From Streptacidiphilus rugosus AM-16 (GTDB lineage: Bacteria > Actinomycetota > Actinomycetes > Streptomycetales > Streptomycetaceae): a stretch of 64,000 nucleotides of DNA. The notes below the pieces were generated by a model. It was not told where the DNA came from. It did no database searches and saw only the letters and a program-made list of their open reading frames with translations. Where the stretch lies: assembly GCF_000744655.1 (NCBI RefSeq), contig NZ_JQMJ01000004.1, positions 6,510,001 to 6,574,000 on the forward strand. Reading direction: 5' to 3'. Shown one piece after another: positions 52,291-60,853 of the stretch (positions are counted from its first letter, which is position 1; the number at the start of each line of letters is the position of its first letter). The position numbers and the translations under genes are program-made.

Positions 52291-54926
52291 TACGGGGCTG
52301 TCGGTACTGCCAGTTCGAACCAGACCGCTTTGCCGTTGGGAGTCCTACGACTCCCCCAGCGGTCGGCGAGCAGGCTGACCAGTTGCAGGCCGCGGCCGCC
52401 CTCGTCGGTGTCGCGGGCCCTGCGCTGCCTCGGCTGCGCGTAGCCGTTGTCCCAGACCTCGCAGACCAGGACGGAGTCCCGCAGCAGGCGGACCCGGATG
52501 TCGCCGCGGCCGTGCCGGAGCGCGTTCGTCGCGAGCTCGCTGACCAGCAGTTCGACCGTGTCGACCAGCTCGTCCAGGCCGCAGGCGAGCAGCCAGCCGC
52601 AGGCGAGCTCGCGGGCGCGGGCCACCGAGGTCGGCGCGGAGGGCAGGACCCAGTCGCCGACGGAGTTGCTCGGCAGGGCGTGGACGCGGGCCATCAGCAG
52701 CGCGATGTCGTCCTCGCCGTGGTGCGGGTCGAGCTCCGTGAGGAGCTGGTCGCAGAGGGCTTCGAGCGGGCGCTGCGGTCCGCTCAGGGCCGAGCGGAGC
52801 GCGGAGAGGCCCTCCTCCAGCTGGTGGGTGCGGGACTCGACGAGGCCGTCCGTGTAGAGCCCGAAGAGCGCGCCGTCCGGCAGGTCGACCACGACCTCCT
52901 CGAACGGCTCGCCGCCGACGCCCAACGGGAGGCCCTCGGGGACGTCCAGCATCAGCGCCGGGGCGTCGCCGCCGGCCGGGTCGACGACGACGGGCGGCAG
53001 GTGGCCCGCGTTCGCGATGGTGCAGCGGCGGGTGACCGCGTCGTAGACCGCGTAGACGCAGGTCGCCAGATAGAGCTCGGCGGACTGGCCGTCGTCGGAC
53101 TCCGGGTCGGCGCTGAGGCCTCTGGCGATCTCGTCGAGCTGGGTCAGCACCTCGGCGGGGTCCAGGTCGAGCATCGCCAGGGTGCGCACCGCCGTGCGGA
53201 GCTGGCCCATCGCGACGGCGGCCCGCAGGCCGCGGCCCATCACGTCGCCGACCACCAGGGCGGTGCGGTTGCCCGGCAGCGGGATCACGTCGAACCAGTC
53301 GCCGCCGACCTCCGTGCCGCTGCCCGCGGGGCGGTAGCGGCAGGCGATCTCCAGGCCGGAGGCGGCCGGGTTGCCCGGTGGCAAGAGGGACCGCTGCAGG
53401 ATGAGCGCCCGCTCGTGTTCACGGCGGTAGAGGCGGGCGTTGTCGATGCACACCGCCGCCCGCGCGACGAGCTCGGTCGCGATCGCGACGTCACGGGTGT
53501 CGAAGGGCTCGCTGCCCTTGGCCCGCGACAGCTGGACCAGGCCGAGCACCTTCTCCCTGGCCACCATCGGCACCACGACCGCGCTGTGGATCAGCGGGTT
53601 CGGGTCCGGGTTGCCGGGGCCGATCAGGGTGAGGCTGCGGCCGGTGCGCAGCGCCTTCGCGTACGGGGAACGCGGCGGGTAGCAGAACGCGCCGCCGACC
53701 TCGGCGGCCGGGGTGGGGGCGCCGTCGTGGTGCACGGTGCTGGCCGAGGCGACACGGCGCAGCTCGCCGGTGCCGTCGCCGTCGTCGACCCTGCGGCCCT
53801 CCGCGTCGGCGGTCAGCACCGCGTTGTACAGGTCGACGGTGGCCACGTCGCAGAAGCCGGGAACGGTGACGTCGAGCAGTTCCCTGGCCGTCGTCTCCAG
53901 GTCCAGGGTGGAACCGATGTGGCCGCTGGCCTCGTTCAGCAGCGCGAGGCTGCGTCGTGCGCTGGCGGCCTCGCGCTCGGCGCGGGCCCGGCCGGTGACG
54001 TCGACGACCTGACCGGCGACACCCATCGGCCGGTCGGCGGCGCTGAGCAGGCGGTAGAGCGAGATGGACCAGCGACGCCGGCCGGGACGGCTCGGGAGCT
54101 CCCCGGCGAAGTGCAGATCGACCACCGGGTCACCGGTGAGCAGCACCTCCTCCAGGGCGCGTCCCAGGCGGTTGGCGTCCTTGGGCGACATCAGCTCGCG
54201 CACGGTGAGGCCGGTGAGGTCCGCCGCGCCGACGCCGAGGGCCTCGGCGAAGCTGTCGTTGACCCGCTGGATCCTGCCCTCGCGGTCGAAGAGCACGAAA
54301 CCGGTCGGCGCCTGGCCGAAGACGGCCTCCGAGGCGGCCAGCTCGGTCTCGATGGTGCGCAGTTTGCGCAGGTCGACGGCCATGCAGACGACGCCGGCCC
54401 GCCCGTCGGGCCCCTGCGCGGGCATCAGGTAGAGCTCGGCGACCCGCTCCTCGCCGTCGCTGTCGCGGTAGGGCGCGGTGCCGACCCACTCCTTGCCGGC
54501 CAGGATCTCGCCCATCCGTTCACGGCCGCTGCGCCAGAGCTCGCGCGGGGCGAAGGTGGTCACCGGGTCGCAGCCGACGACCTCCTCGGCGGACACGCCG
54601 AAGAACTCGGCGGCCCGGTCGCTCCACTGGCTGATCAGACCGTCCGCGTCGATGGAGAAGGCAGCGACCTGTATGTAGTCGTAGATCGAGCCGGCTTCGC
54701 CGTGCCCCCAGAGCCGGCCCTCCACGTCCGGCGCGCCCACGGCTGCGGGACCCTCGGCCGACGCTCCCGCGGCGGCGGACGGCACGGCGCCGGGGGCCTC
54801 GGCGTCCGAGGCCCCGGCGCCCAGCGGTCTGGTCTCGGCGGTCGGGTGCGGGATGACCGCATCCGTGCCTGCACCGGGCGCGCGGGCAGCCGTCTCGGCG
54901 GCTTCGCGTGACGGCGTGTCGCTCAA
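52290..54926 (-). CDS. PAS-PAS-GAF-SpoIIE phosphatase with C-terminal anti-sigma-type ATPase domain
   Basis: The 878-residue cytosolic regulator has a disordered N-terminus, two PAS domains (about 75-195 and 200-325), a GAF domain (about 340-520), a PP2C/SpoIIE phosphatase (about 540-745; GTEVGGDWFDVIPLPGNRTALVVGDVMG, LFGLYTDGLVES) and an HATPase_c domain (about 760-878; LLVSELATNALRHG, DTDEGGRGLQLVSLLADRWGSR). Such proteins dephosphorylate anti-anti-sigma factors and may phosphorylate or bind sigma regulators themselves. The start is TTG 54926, chosen because GGAGGA lies seven bases upstream; a GTG 11 codons earlier lacks a site. Its paralogue follows on the same strand. Confidence 0.88.
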   Translation of the reverse strand: MSDTPSREAAETAARAPGAGTDAVIPHPTAETRPLGAGASDAEAPGAVPSAAAGASAEGPAAVGAPDVEGRLWGHGEAGSIYDYIQVAAFSIDADGLISQWSDRAAEFFGVSAEEVVGCDPVTTFAPRELWRSGRERMGEILAGKEWVGTAPYRDSDGEERVAELYLMPAQGPDGRAGVVCMAVDLRKLRTIETELAASEAVFGQAPTGFVLFDREGRIQRVNDSFAEALGVGAADLTGLTVRELMSPKDANRLGRALEEVLLTGDPVVDLHFAGELPSRPGRRRWSISLYRLLSAADRPMGVAGQVVDVTGRARAEREAASARRSLALLNEASGHIGSTLDLETTARELLDVTVPGFCDVATVDLYNAVLTADAEGRRVDDGDGTGELRRVASASTVHHDGAPTPAAEVGGAFCYPPRSPYAKALRTGRSLTLIGPGNPDPNPLIHSAVVVPMVAREKVLGLVQLSRAKGSEPFDTRDVAIATELVARAAVCIDNARLYRREHERALILQRSLLPPGNPAASGLEIACRYRPAGSGTEVGGDWFDVIPLPGNRTALVVGDVMGRGLRAAVAMGQLRTAVRTLAMLDLDPAEVLTQLDEIARGLSADPESDDGQSAELYLATCVYAVYDAVTRRCTIANAGHLPPVVVDPAGGDAPALMLDVPEGLPLGVGGEPFEEVVVDLPDGALFGLYTDGLVESRTHQLEEGLSALRSALSGPQRPLEALCDQLLTELDPHHGEDDIALLMARVHALPSNSVGDWVLPSAPTSVARARELACGWLLACGLDELVDTVELLVSELATNALRHGRGDIRVRLLRDSVLVCEVWDNGYAQPRQRRARDTDEGGRGLQLVSLLADRWGSRRTPNGKAVWFELAVPTAP

Positions 54927-54958
54927 CCTCGACTCCTCCGGCGATCGGCGAGGGGGCA

Positions 54959-54983
54959 CCTCCCAGCCGATGGCTGGGGGAGG
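54959..54983. repeat. Small hairpin, dispersed streptomycete type
   Basis: CCTCCCAGCC and GGCTGGGGGAGG form a hairpin with a three-base loop in the leader of the TTG-started SpoIIE-like gene. Similar Pro/Leu-codon-free 25-bp hairpins with this sequence are scattered through many Streptomyces genomes, as I recall. Confidence 0.5.
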
Positions 54984-55162
54984 GTGTCGCGTTCCGAGTA
55001 TTCATCATCTCGACGATGTCGCCTACGCCCCGAGGCACTCAACATCAAATCGAGCGTAGGAACATGGTGCGACACCCGGCACTTCTCTTCACGGAGTGTC
55101 CGGAATCGGAACCTTACGCCTCAGTCCGACCGAGCGGGAGGTAGTTGAACCGGCGAGCCGGA

Positions 55163-57902
55163 TCACGGGGCGTCGTCGGACCCCGCCCCGTCCGGCAGGG
55201 TCTGCTCGAACCAGACGACCTTGCCGCCGCCCTGGGCCCTGGTCCCCCAGCGGTACGCGAGCCGGTGCACCAACTGCAGGCCACGGCCGCCCTCGTCGGT
55301 GCCGGCCGCCTGGCGTTCGAGCGGGGGGTCGGGCAAGGGGTCGGCGACCTCCACCAGCAGGGTGCTCGCCAGCGTGAGCCGCAGGCCGATGGGGGCGCGC
55401 GCGTACCGGACGGCGTTCGTCACCAGCTCGCTGACCAGCAGTTCCGCCGTGTCCAGCAGCGGTTCGAGCGCCCAGTCGCGGAGCGTCTCGCGGACCAGGC
55501 GACGGGCCAGCGCGGGCGCGGAGGGTTCCCCGTTCAGCGTCCAGTCCGCCTCCCGCTCGGCGGCGGGCCCTGGCGCACCGCCGAGGCGGGCCAGCAGCAG
55601 GGCGACGTCGTCCGGCTCCTGCCCCTGGTCGAGGGTCCGGACGACCGCCTCGCACGCGTCCTCGACGGAGGCGTGCGGAAGCTCCAGGACGGCGCTCAGT
55701 CTGCGTGTGCCCACGTCGATGTCCTCCGTGCGCGACTCGACCAGGCCGTCCGTGTACAGGGCCAGCAGGCTGCCCTCGGGCACGGTCAGCTCGGTGCATT
55801 CGAAGGGGACGCCGCCCACGCCGAGCGGCGCCCCCGAGGGCAGTGCCAGTACGTGCGCCTTCCCGCCCCCGAGCCCGCCCGCCTGCGGGGCGTGCGCGGT
55901 GCGGGCCGTCCCGACCACCTCGGCGGGACGCGGGGGCCCGCCGCGGGGCCGTGCCCGGGCGGGCGGCCGGGTGCGCGGCCCGGCGCGCCGTGTCGTCGGC
56001 CGGGCCGGGGACGATCAGGAGCGGCTCGGTGTGGCCCGCCTTGGAGAGCAGCAGTCTGCGGGTCGCCGGATCGTAGACCGCGTAGACGCAGGTGGCGATC
56101 AGCGCCTCCTCCGGACCCTGGGCCAGGTCGTCCGCGAGGTCGTGGACGTGCTGGAGCAGGCGGTCCGGCGGCAGGTCGAGACCGGCGAGGGTGCGGACCG
56201 CCGTCCGCAGCCGGCCCATGGTCGCGGCGGCGCGCAGGCCGTGGCCCATGACGTCGCCCACCACCAGCGCGGTGCGCCCCTCGGGCAGCGGGATCACGTC
56301 GAACCAGTCGCCGCCGACCTCGGTGCCGCTGCTGCCGGGGACGTAGCGGTAGCCGACCTCCATGCCGGGCGGCTGCACCACGGTCTGCGGCAGCAGGCTG
56401 CGCTGCAGCATCAGCGCGGCCGCGCGCTCACGGGCGTAGAGCCTGGCGTTGTCGAGGGAGGCGCCGGCCCGGTCGGCCAGTTCGGTGGCGAAGGCGACGT
56501 CGTCGTGGTCGAAACCCTCGCGGCGGCCGGCCCGGTCCAGGATCAGCAGCCCGAGCACGATGCCGCGGGCTCGCAGCGGCACCGCCAGCACCGAGTGCAC
56601 GCCCAGCCGGTAGGCGGCGCGTACCCGCGGATCGCCCTCGTTCCCGACGTCCTCCAGCTGGGTCGCCGCGTCGAGTGACTGCGGGAGCCCGGTGCGCAGC
56701 ACCCGGCCGAACAGCGAGTCCTCGTGGATGGGCACCCGTCCGCCGGGGGTCTGCATGGCCTCGGTGTCCGGTCCCGGGTCGATCGCGGCGGTCCCGGCCA
56801 TGACCACCGGCGTCAGCCGGGTGTGCGGGTGGCGCGGCAGTTCCGCGCCTTCGAGGACGGCCTCCAGCAGGGCGACCCCCGAGTGGTCGGCCAGGCGCGG
56901 CACGATCGCGTCCGCGAGCTCCTGGGCGATGAGGCCGCCGTCCAGGAGGTCGCCTATCCGGCTGCCGACCTCGTTGAGCAGGGCGAGACGCTGGCGGGCC
57001 TTCTCCACCTTCGCGACGGCGCGGTAGCGGTCCGTGACGTCCATGATCATGCCGGTCAGCCCGAGGATCCGTCCGGCCCGGTCGTGCAACCGCGAGTAGG
57101 AGGCGGAGCGGTAGCCGGGTTCGGTGGGGTTGGCGCTGGTGATGGTCAGGTCGACCACGGGCTCCCCGGTCGCCAGGACCTGCCGCTGGACGGCCATGAG
57201 TTCGTCCGCCGCCAGCTCCGGCAGCGCCTCCCCGGCGGTCCTGCCGAGGTGGGCCTCGACGGGGAGGCCGTTCATCCGGGCGAGGGTCTCGTTGATCCGC
57301 ACGTAGCGCAGGTCGCGGTCGAAGATCGCGAGTCCGAGCGGGGACTGTTCGAACAGGGCGTCCTGGACGGCGAGGTCCTGCTCGACGTCGACCAGCGCGG
57401 CGGCGTCGGCCAGCCGGCAGAGGAGATAGGGAACGCCATCGCCGTTCTCCAGCAGGGAGAGCCGGGCCTCCAGCCGCATGCCGTGGCCGTCGTGGTGCCG
57501 CAGCACGGCGGTACCCGCCCAGGGCTCGCCGTCGCGCAGCACGCCGGCGATGGCCTCGCGGGCCGCCTTGACCATCTCCGGATCATCGCCCAGCAGCGCG
57601 TCCAGGCCGCGTCCCACCAAGGCGTCGCTCGGCCAGCCGAGCAGGTCCTCGGCCGCCTGGCTCCAGAGCATCACCCGGCCCTGCTCGTCCAGCAGCGCGA
57701 TCGCGAGGCGGACCACGTCCAGCAGGCTCCCGCCCCGGCGCCCGGTCGCCTCCTCGTACTCGGCCCCGACGGCGAGCGGATCGGGGAACCTCGCCGGACC
57801 CTGACTGCGCGACGTGGCCCCGCCTGCGGCCGACCGCCTCCCGGTACCACCACCCGTCGACGGCCTCCGCCGCAGGCGCGCACGCGCGTCAGCTTGCCTC
57901 AC
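55163..57902 (-). pseudogene. PAS-PAS-GAF-SpoIIE-ATPase regulator with a frameshift near 55932-55936
   Basis: This paralogue of the neighbouring gene starts at GTG 57902 (GGGGAGAC upstream). It reads PAS domains (about 55-175, 180-295), a GAF domain (310-490) and the first part of the SpoIIE phosphatase (GTEVGGDWFDVIPLPEGRTALVVGDVMGHG; KAGHTEPLLIVPGPADD). Near residue 655 the sense frame is lost; it resumes one frame over as VVGTARTAHAPQAGG, completing the phosphatase (ALYTDGLVESRTED) and an HATPase_c domain (LVSELVTNAVRYA, TDEGGRGLQLVHRL). Removing one base from the five-G run at plus 55932-55936 would give an intact 912-residue protein. It is a sequencing indel, a recent mutation or a variable tract. 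Confidence 0.8.
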
Positions 57903-58010
57903 GTCTCCCCAGTCCCGGCCACCAGCTCGGGAAGGCGGCCGGATACTGACATACCCACCTAAACCTTGCCGTACCCCGCCGTACGGGTCATCTTGGCCAT
58001 TTGCAGATGA

Positions 58011-58436
58011 TCATCCGGATGGCGGAGCGACACGCGCCAGCAGAGCCGCGACGTGCGGAAGTGCGAAGCGGTCCTGGGGCAGCCAGTCGACGGAGTAGAG
58101 GTCCGCGGGAGCGAGCCAGCGCAGCTCGTCGTGGTCCTGCAGCGGGAGGGGTTCGCCGTCGAGCAGGTCGGCGGACCAGATGTGGAGTTCGAGACCCTCC
58201 CTGACCTCCCACGCACCGGGCAGCCGGTCCCGTGCCCGCGCCTCCACGCCGAGCTCCTCCCGCAGCTCGCGCTCCAGCGCGTCCGCCACGGTCTCCCCCG
58301 GCTCGACCTTCCCGCCGGGAAACTCCCACCGCCCCGCCAACGCCTCCGGCGCGGACCTCCGCGCGGCCAGCACCAACCCCCCACGCACCAGCGCCGCGCC
58401 GACGACGACGCGCTTCTCCCCACTCGACCCACTCAC
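58011..58436 (-). CDS. Nudix hydrolase (MutT-like)
   Basis: The 141-residue protein has a complete Nudix box, GKVEPGETVADALERELREELGV, with the FPGGK lead-in of 8-oxo-dGTPases and CTP pyrophosphohydrolases. It hydrolyses a nucleoside diphosphate-linked compound, probably a damaged nucleotide. GTG 58436 was chosen because a TAGGCT box ends eight bases upstream, indicating a leaderless mRNA; a 24-residue upstream extension is Gly-rich and lacks a site. Confidence 0.88.
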   Translation of the reverse strand: MSGSSGEKRVVVGAALVRGGLVLAARRSAPEALAGRWEFPGGKVEPGETVADALERELREELGVEARARDRLPGAWEVREGLELHIWSADLLDGEPLPLQDHDELRWLAPADLYSVDWLPQDRFALPHVAALLARVAPPSG

Positions 58437-58444
58437 AACCCCCG

Positions 58445-58450
58445 AGCCTA
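58445..58450 (-). promoter_or_regulatory. -10 box of the Nudix gene
   Basis: TAGGCT on the minus strand ends eight bases before GTG 58436, with no ribosome site, consistent with a leaderless mRNA. Confidence 0.4.
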
Positions 58451-58700
58451 GCCCCGCCCCACCCGCCCCCGATCGCCCCCAAGCCCCGGCCCCCGGCCTG
58501 AGGCCCACTCAGCGACCGTGACCGGGGCGACGACTCGGCGAACCTGGCCATGCGCGACGGGCCCGGCCGTCCGGGCGAGCGAGGGCGCGGACGATCGATT
58601 GCCCCCCGCCTGATCCCTGAACGCGGGGCCCGCGAGGGCAGAGCCAGGGCCTACTCGGGCCCCGGCCCAGGAGCCGCCGGTCACGCGGGGCGGGTAGGCC

Positions 58701-59040
58701 CGAGCGGGGTCGGGCAACCCACCCAGCCACCCCCATCGGTGAAGCCCGTGGCGAGCGCCGGCCAGGGCCCGCGCGGCGGCCGGCCCGACCCGACCGGGGG
58801 CAGGCAGCCCACCCAGCCGCCCCCATCCGTGGAGGCCGTGGTGAGCGCCGCCAGAGCCGGAGCGGTGGCCGTTCCGGCCCGAGCGGGGTCGGGCAACCCA
58901 CGCAGTCGCCCCCATCGGTGGAGGCTGTGGTGAGCGCCAGCAGAGCCGTAGCGGTTGCCGGCCCGCCCCGAGCGGGGTCGGGCAACCCACCCAGCCACCC
59001 CCATCGGTGAAGCCCGTGGCGAGCGCCGGCCAGGCGGGGC
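58701..59040. repeat. ~89-bp tandem repeat, four copies
   Basis: CGAGCGGGGTCGGGCAACCC or a close variant starts at 58701, 58791, 58880 and 58969, giving periods of 90, 89 and 89 bp. Each unit also contains CCCCCATCGGTG and GTGAGCGCC segments. Units differ by substitutions and by single-base length changes, so the array is older than the 72-bp one. Confidence 0.8.
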
Positions 59041-59054
59041 TACCCGGTGGGGGG

Positions 59055-59561
59055 TCAGCGTTCCCATTCCCCCGGGGGGACGTAGCGGTAGCCCGCGCTG
59101 CGGACGGTTTCGATGGAGGCGCGGTAGGTGGGGCCGAGTTTGCGGCGGAGGCGGGCGACCAGGACGTCGACGGAGCGGCCGGAGCCGATCGGGTCGAAGT
59201 CCCAGACCTTGGTGATCAGCCGGGCCCGGCTCTGCACCTGACGCGGGTAGGCCATCAGGTGCGAGAGCAGCTGGTACTCCAGGAACGTCAGCGGTTGCGA
59301 GCGGCCGTCCATGACCACCGTGCGGTGGTCGGGGTCGAGCCGGAGGCCGCCCGAGGGGCGGGGTGGGTCCGGCCGGGGGGAGCCGTTCTGAGGAGTGGTC
59401 AGCGTGATGCCGGTGAGGTCCGCCAGCCCGTGGGCGGCGGAGGCGTCGGCGAGGCCGACGAGCTCGCCCGCCTGCAGGCGGGCCAGCAACTCGTCGGAGA
59501 ACCGGTCCGCGGAGACCAACAGCAGAATGCCGATCATCGCCGGCCGCTCAGGAGTTGCCAC
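59055..59561 (-). CDS. Winged-helix transcriptional regulator (OmpR/PhoB DNA-binding type)
   Basis: The 168-residue protein ends in a winged-helix domain of the OmpR type (about 75-165; LTFLEYQLLSHLMAYPRQVQSRARL, SVDVLVARLRRKLG, TVRSAGYRY). The N-terminal 60 residues (MIGILLLVSADRFSDELLARL) resemble a receiver domain fragment without the phospho-acceptor Asp, so control by a kinase is unlikely. GTG 59561 and ATG 59537 are both possible starts. It follows the anti-sigma-like gene and may act in the same circuit. Confidence 0.8.
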   Translation of the reverse strand: MATPERPAMIGILLLVSADRFSDELLARLQAGELVGLADASAAHGLADLTGITLTTPQNGSPRPDPPRPSGGLRLDPDHRTVVMDGRSQPLTFLEYQLLSHLMAYPRQVQSRARLITKVWDFDPIGSGRSVDVLVARLRRKLGPTYRASIETVRSAGYRYVPPGEWER

Positions 59562-59594
59562 GCCGCCTCGCTTCCTGGTCGCGGGCGGCCGCGC

Positions 59595-60185
59595 TCAGTC
59601 GCCCTGAGCGTTCCCGTTCCCGTTCCCGCCGCCGTTGCCGTTCCCACCGCCGTTGCCGTTGCCGTTCCCGCCGCCCTTCGCCTTGCCATGGCTCTTCGCC
59701 CGTCCGGTCGTGCTCTCCGTCGGGGTCGCGTGCGGCGCCGACGTCGCCGGGGCGGACGCGGGGGACGAGGGGGACGGGGACGCGGACGAACCGGGCCGGT
59801 CGCCCGGGTTCTGCGAGGGGGCCGCGTCCGGAGTCCGCTGCGGCGACGGGCCGTTGCGGGTGGGCACACTCGGCGAACCCGACTGCGGGCCGACCACCGA
59901 GACGCCGGGCGTCGGCGCGGACCGGCCGCCCGGCCCCGATCCGAACAGCGCGACCGCCGCGGCGATGCCGCCGACCGCCACCGAGGCCAGGGTCACTCGC
60001 AGCCATCGCCACCGCGCCCTCGCTGTGAACCCCGTTCCGGCCCCGGCAGGGCTGTGAACACGGCGGAACGCGGCGAGCGCCTCCTCCTCGCCGGCCCGCT
60101 CGCTGTCGTGCGCGGGTGCGCGAGCCGCGGCGAGCAGCCGTGCCACGCCCGTGTGGCTCTCCCCGGAGTCCCTGGTGTCGTCCAT
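59595..60185 (-). CDS. Putative anti-sigma factor with Gly/Asn-rich tail
   Basis: The 196-residue protein has a short N-terminal cytoplasmic part without the HxxxCxxC zinc motif, a membrane helix (about 63-82, RVTLASVAVGGIAAAVAL) and a long external tail rich in Pro/Ser ending in Gly-Asn repeats (GGGNGNGNGGG). Its start lies one base after the sigma stop, the classic sigma/anti-sigma layout, so an anti-sigma role is inferred from position. ATG 60185 has GAAAGAG upstream. The tail may anchor it in the wall. Confidence 0.65.
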   Translation of the reverse strand: MDDTRDSGESHTGVARLLAAARAPAHDSERAGEEEALAAFRRVHSPAGAGTGFTARARWRWLRVTLASVAVGGIAAAVALFGSGPGGRSAPTPGVSVVGPQSGSPSVPTRNGPSPQRTPDAAPSQNPGDRPGSSASPSPSSPASAPATSAPHATPTESTTGRAKSHGKAKGGGNGNGNGGGNGNGGGNGNGNAQGD

Positions 60186-60186
60186 G

Positions 60187-60759
60187 TCACTCTCTTTCAG
60201 CGCCGCGCGCCCGAGAAGTGTCACACCCGGGCTCGTCGAGCACGGCGGCGAGCCTCCGGAGACCGCGATGGGCGGCGGTGCGCACCGCGCCGGGGCGCTT
60301 GCCGAGCACCCGGGCGGCATGCCGGGCGTCGAGGCCGAGGACCACCCGCAGGTACACCGCCTCGGCCTGGTCGACCGGCAGGCCGGCGATCAACTCCAGT
60401 GCGGAGACGGTGGCGAGGGCGTCGAGCGCGGACGCCTCGGTGTCGTCGGCCCCCGGCCGCTGCAGCAGGGATTCCGGTCCGGCCGCGGAGAGCGGGCGTC
60501 GGCGCACGCCGCGCAGGTGGTCGAGCGCGCGGTGCCGGGCGATGGTCAGGCACCAGGCGCGCAGGCCGTCGCCGTCCCCCCGGAACCTGGCGAGGTCCCT
60601 GACGATCTGCAGCCACGCCTCGGAGGCGACGTCCTCGGCGTCCTCACCGACCAGGACCCGCAGGTACCGGAGCAGCGCGGGGTGCACCGCCCGGTACAGG
60701 ACGCGGAAGGCCTCCTCGTCGCCGTGTCGGGCGTCGTCGAGAGCCGCAGCAAGATCCAA
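60187..60759 (-). CDS. ECF RNA polymerase sigma factor
   Basis: The 190-residue protein has sigma region 2 (EEAFRVLYRAVHPALLRYLRVLVG, AEDVASEAWLQIVRDL) and region 4 (GLDARHAARVLGKRPGAVRTAAHRGLRRL). Its family assignment within the ECF groups needs alignment. The start is TTG 60759, with GTGAGG nearby. It is the first of three leftward genes (sigma, putative anti-sigma, winged-helix regulator). Confidence 0.88.
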   Translation of the reverse strand: MDLAAALDDARHGDEEAFRVLYRAVHPALLRYLRVLVGEDAEDVASEAWLQIVRDLARFRGDGDGLRAWCLTIARHRALDHLRGVRRRPLSAAGPESLLQRPGADDTEASALDALATVSALELIAGLPVDQAEAVYLRVVLGLDARHAARVLGKRPGAVRTAAHRGLRRLAAVLDEPGCDTSRARGAERE

Positions 60760-60853
60760 GGCGCCTCACAGTTCCCCCCAAGGGCCGTCCGCTGCCCCCA
60801 CCTTCGGTCACGGGCTACCCGTATTTGTGCTGATCAGGCATCAGATCAGGACT

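Larger units (their letters stand above)
58437..59054. other. Intergenic region with 89-bp repeats
   Basis: This 618-base stretch carries no credible gene. Its right half (58701-59040) is a four-unit tandem repeat with a period of about 89 bp. Open frames through it on both strands encode Arg/Pro/Gly-rich repeats and lack ribosome sites. The left part holds the Nudix promoter (TAGGCT at 58445-58450). Confidence 0.7.

Noticed and set aside
58448..58990. 180-codon minus-strand frame upstream of the Nudix gene
   Set aside because: It translates the 89-bp tandem array into GCPTPLG-type repeats without a ribosome site; treated as noncoding.
60771..60775. GGAAC just upstream of the second ECF sigma gene as an ECF promoter
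   Set aside because: It lies only 12-16 bases before the start codon, with no CGTT at the required distance.
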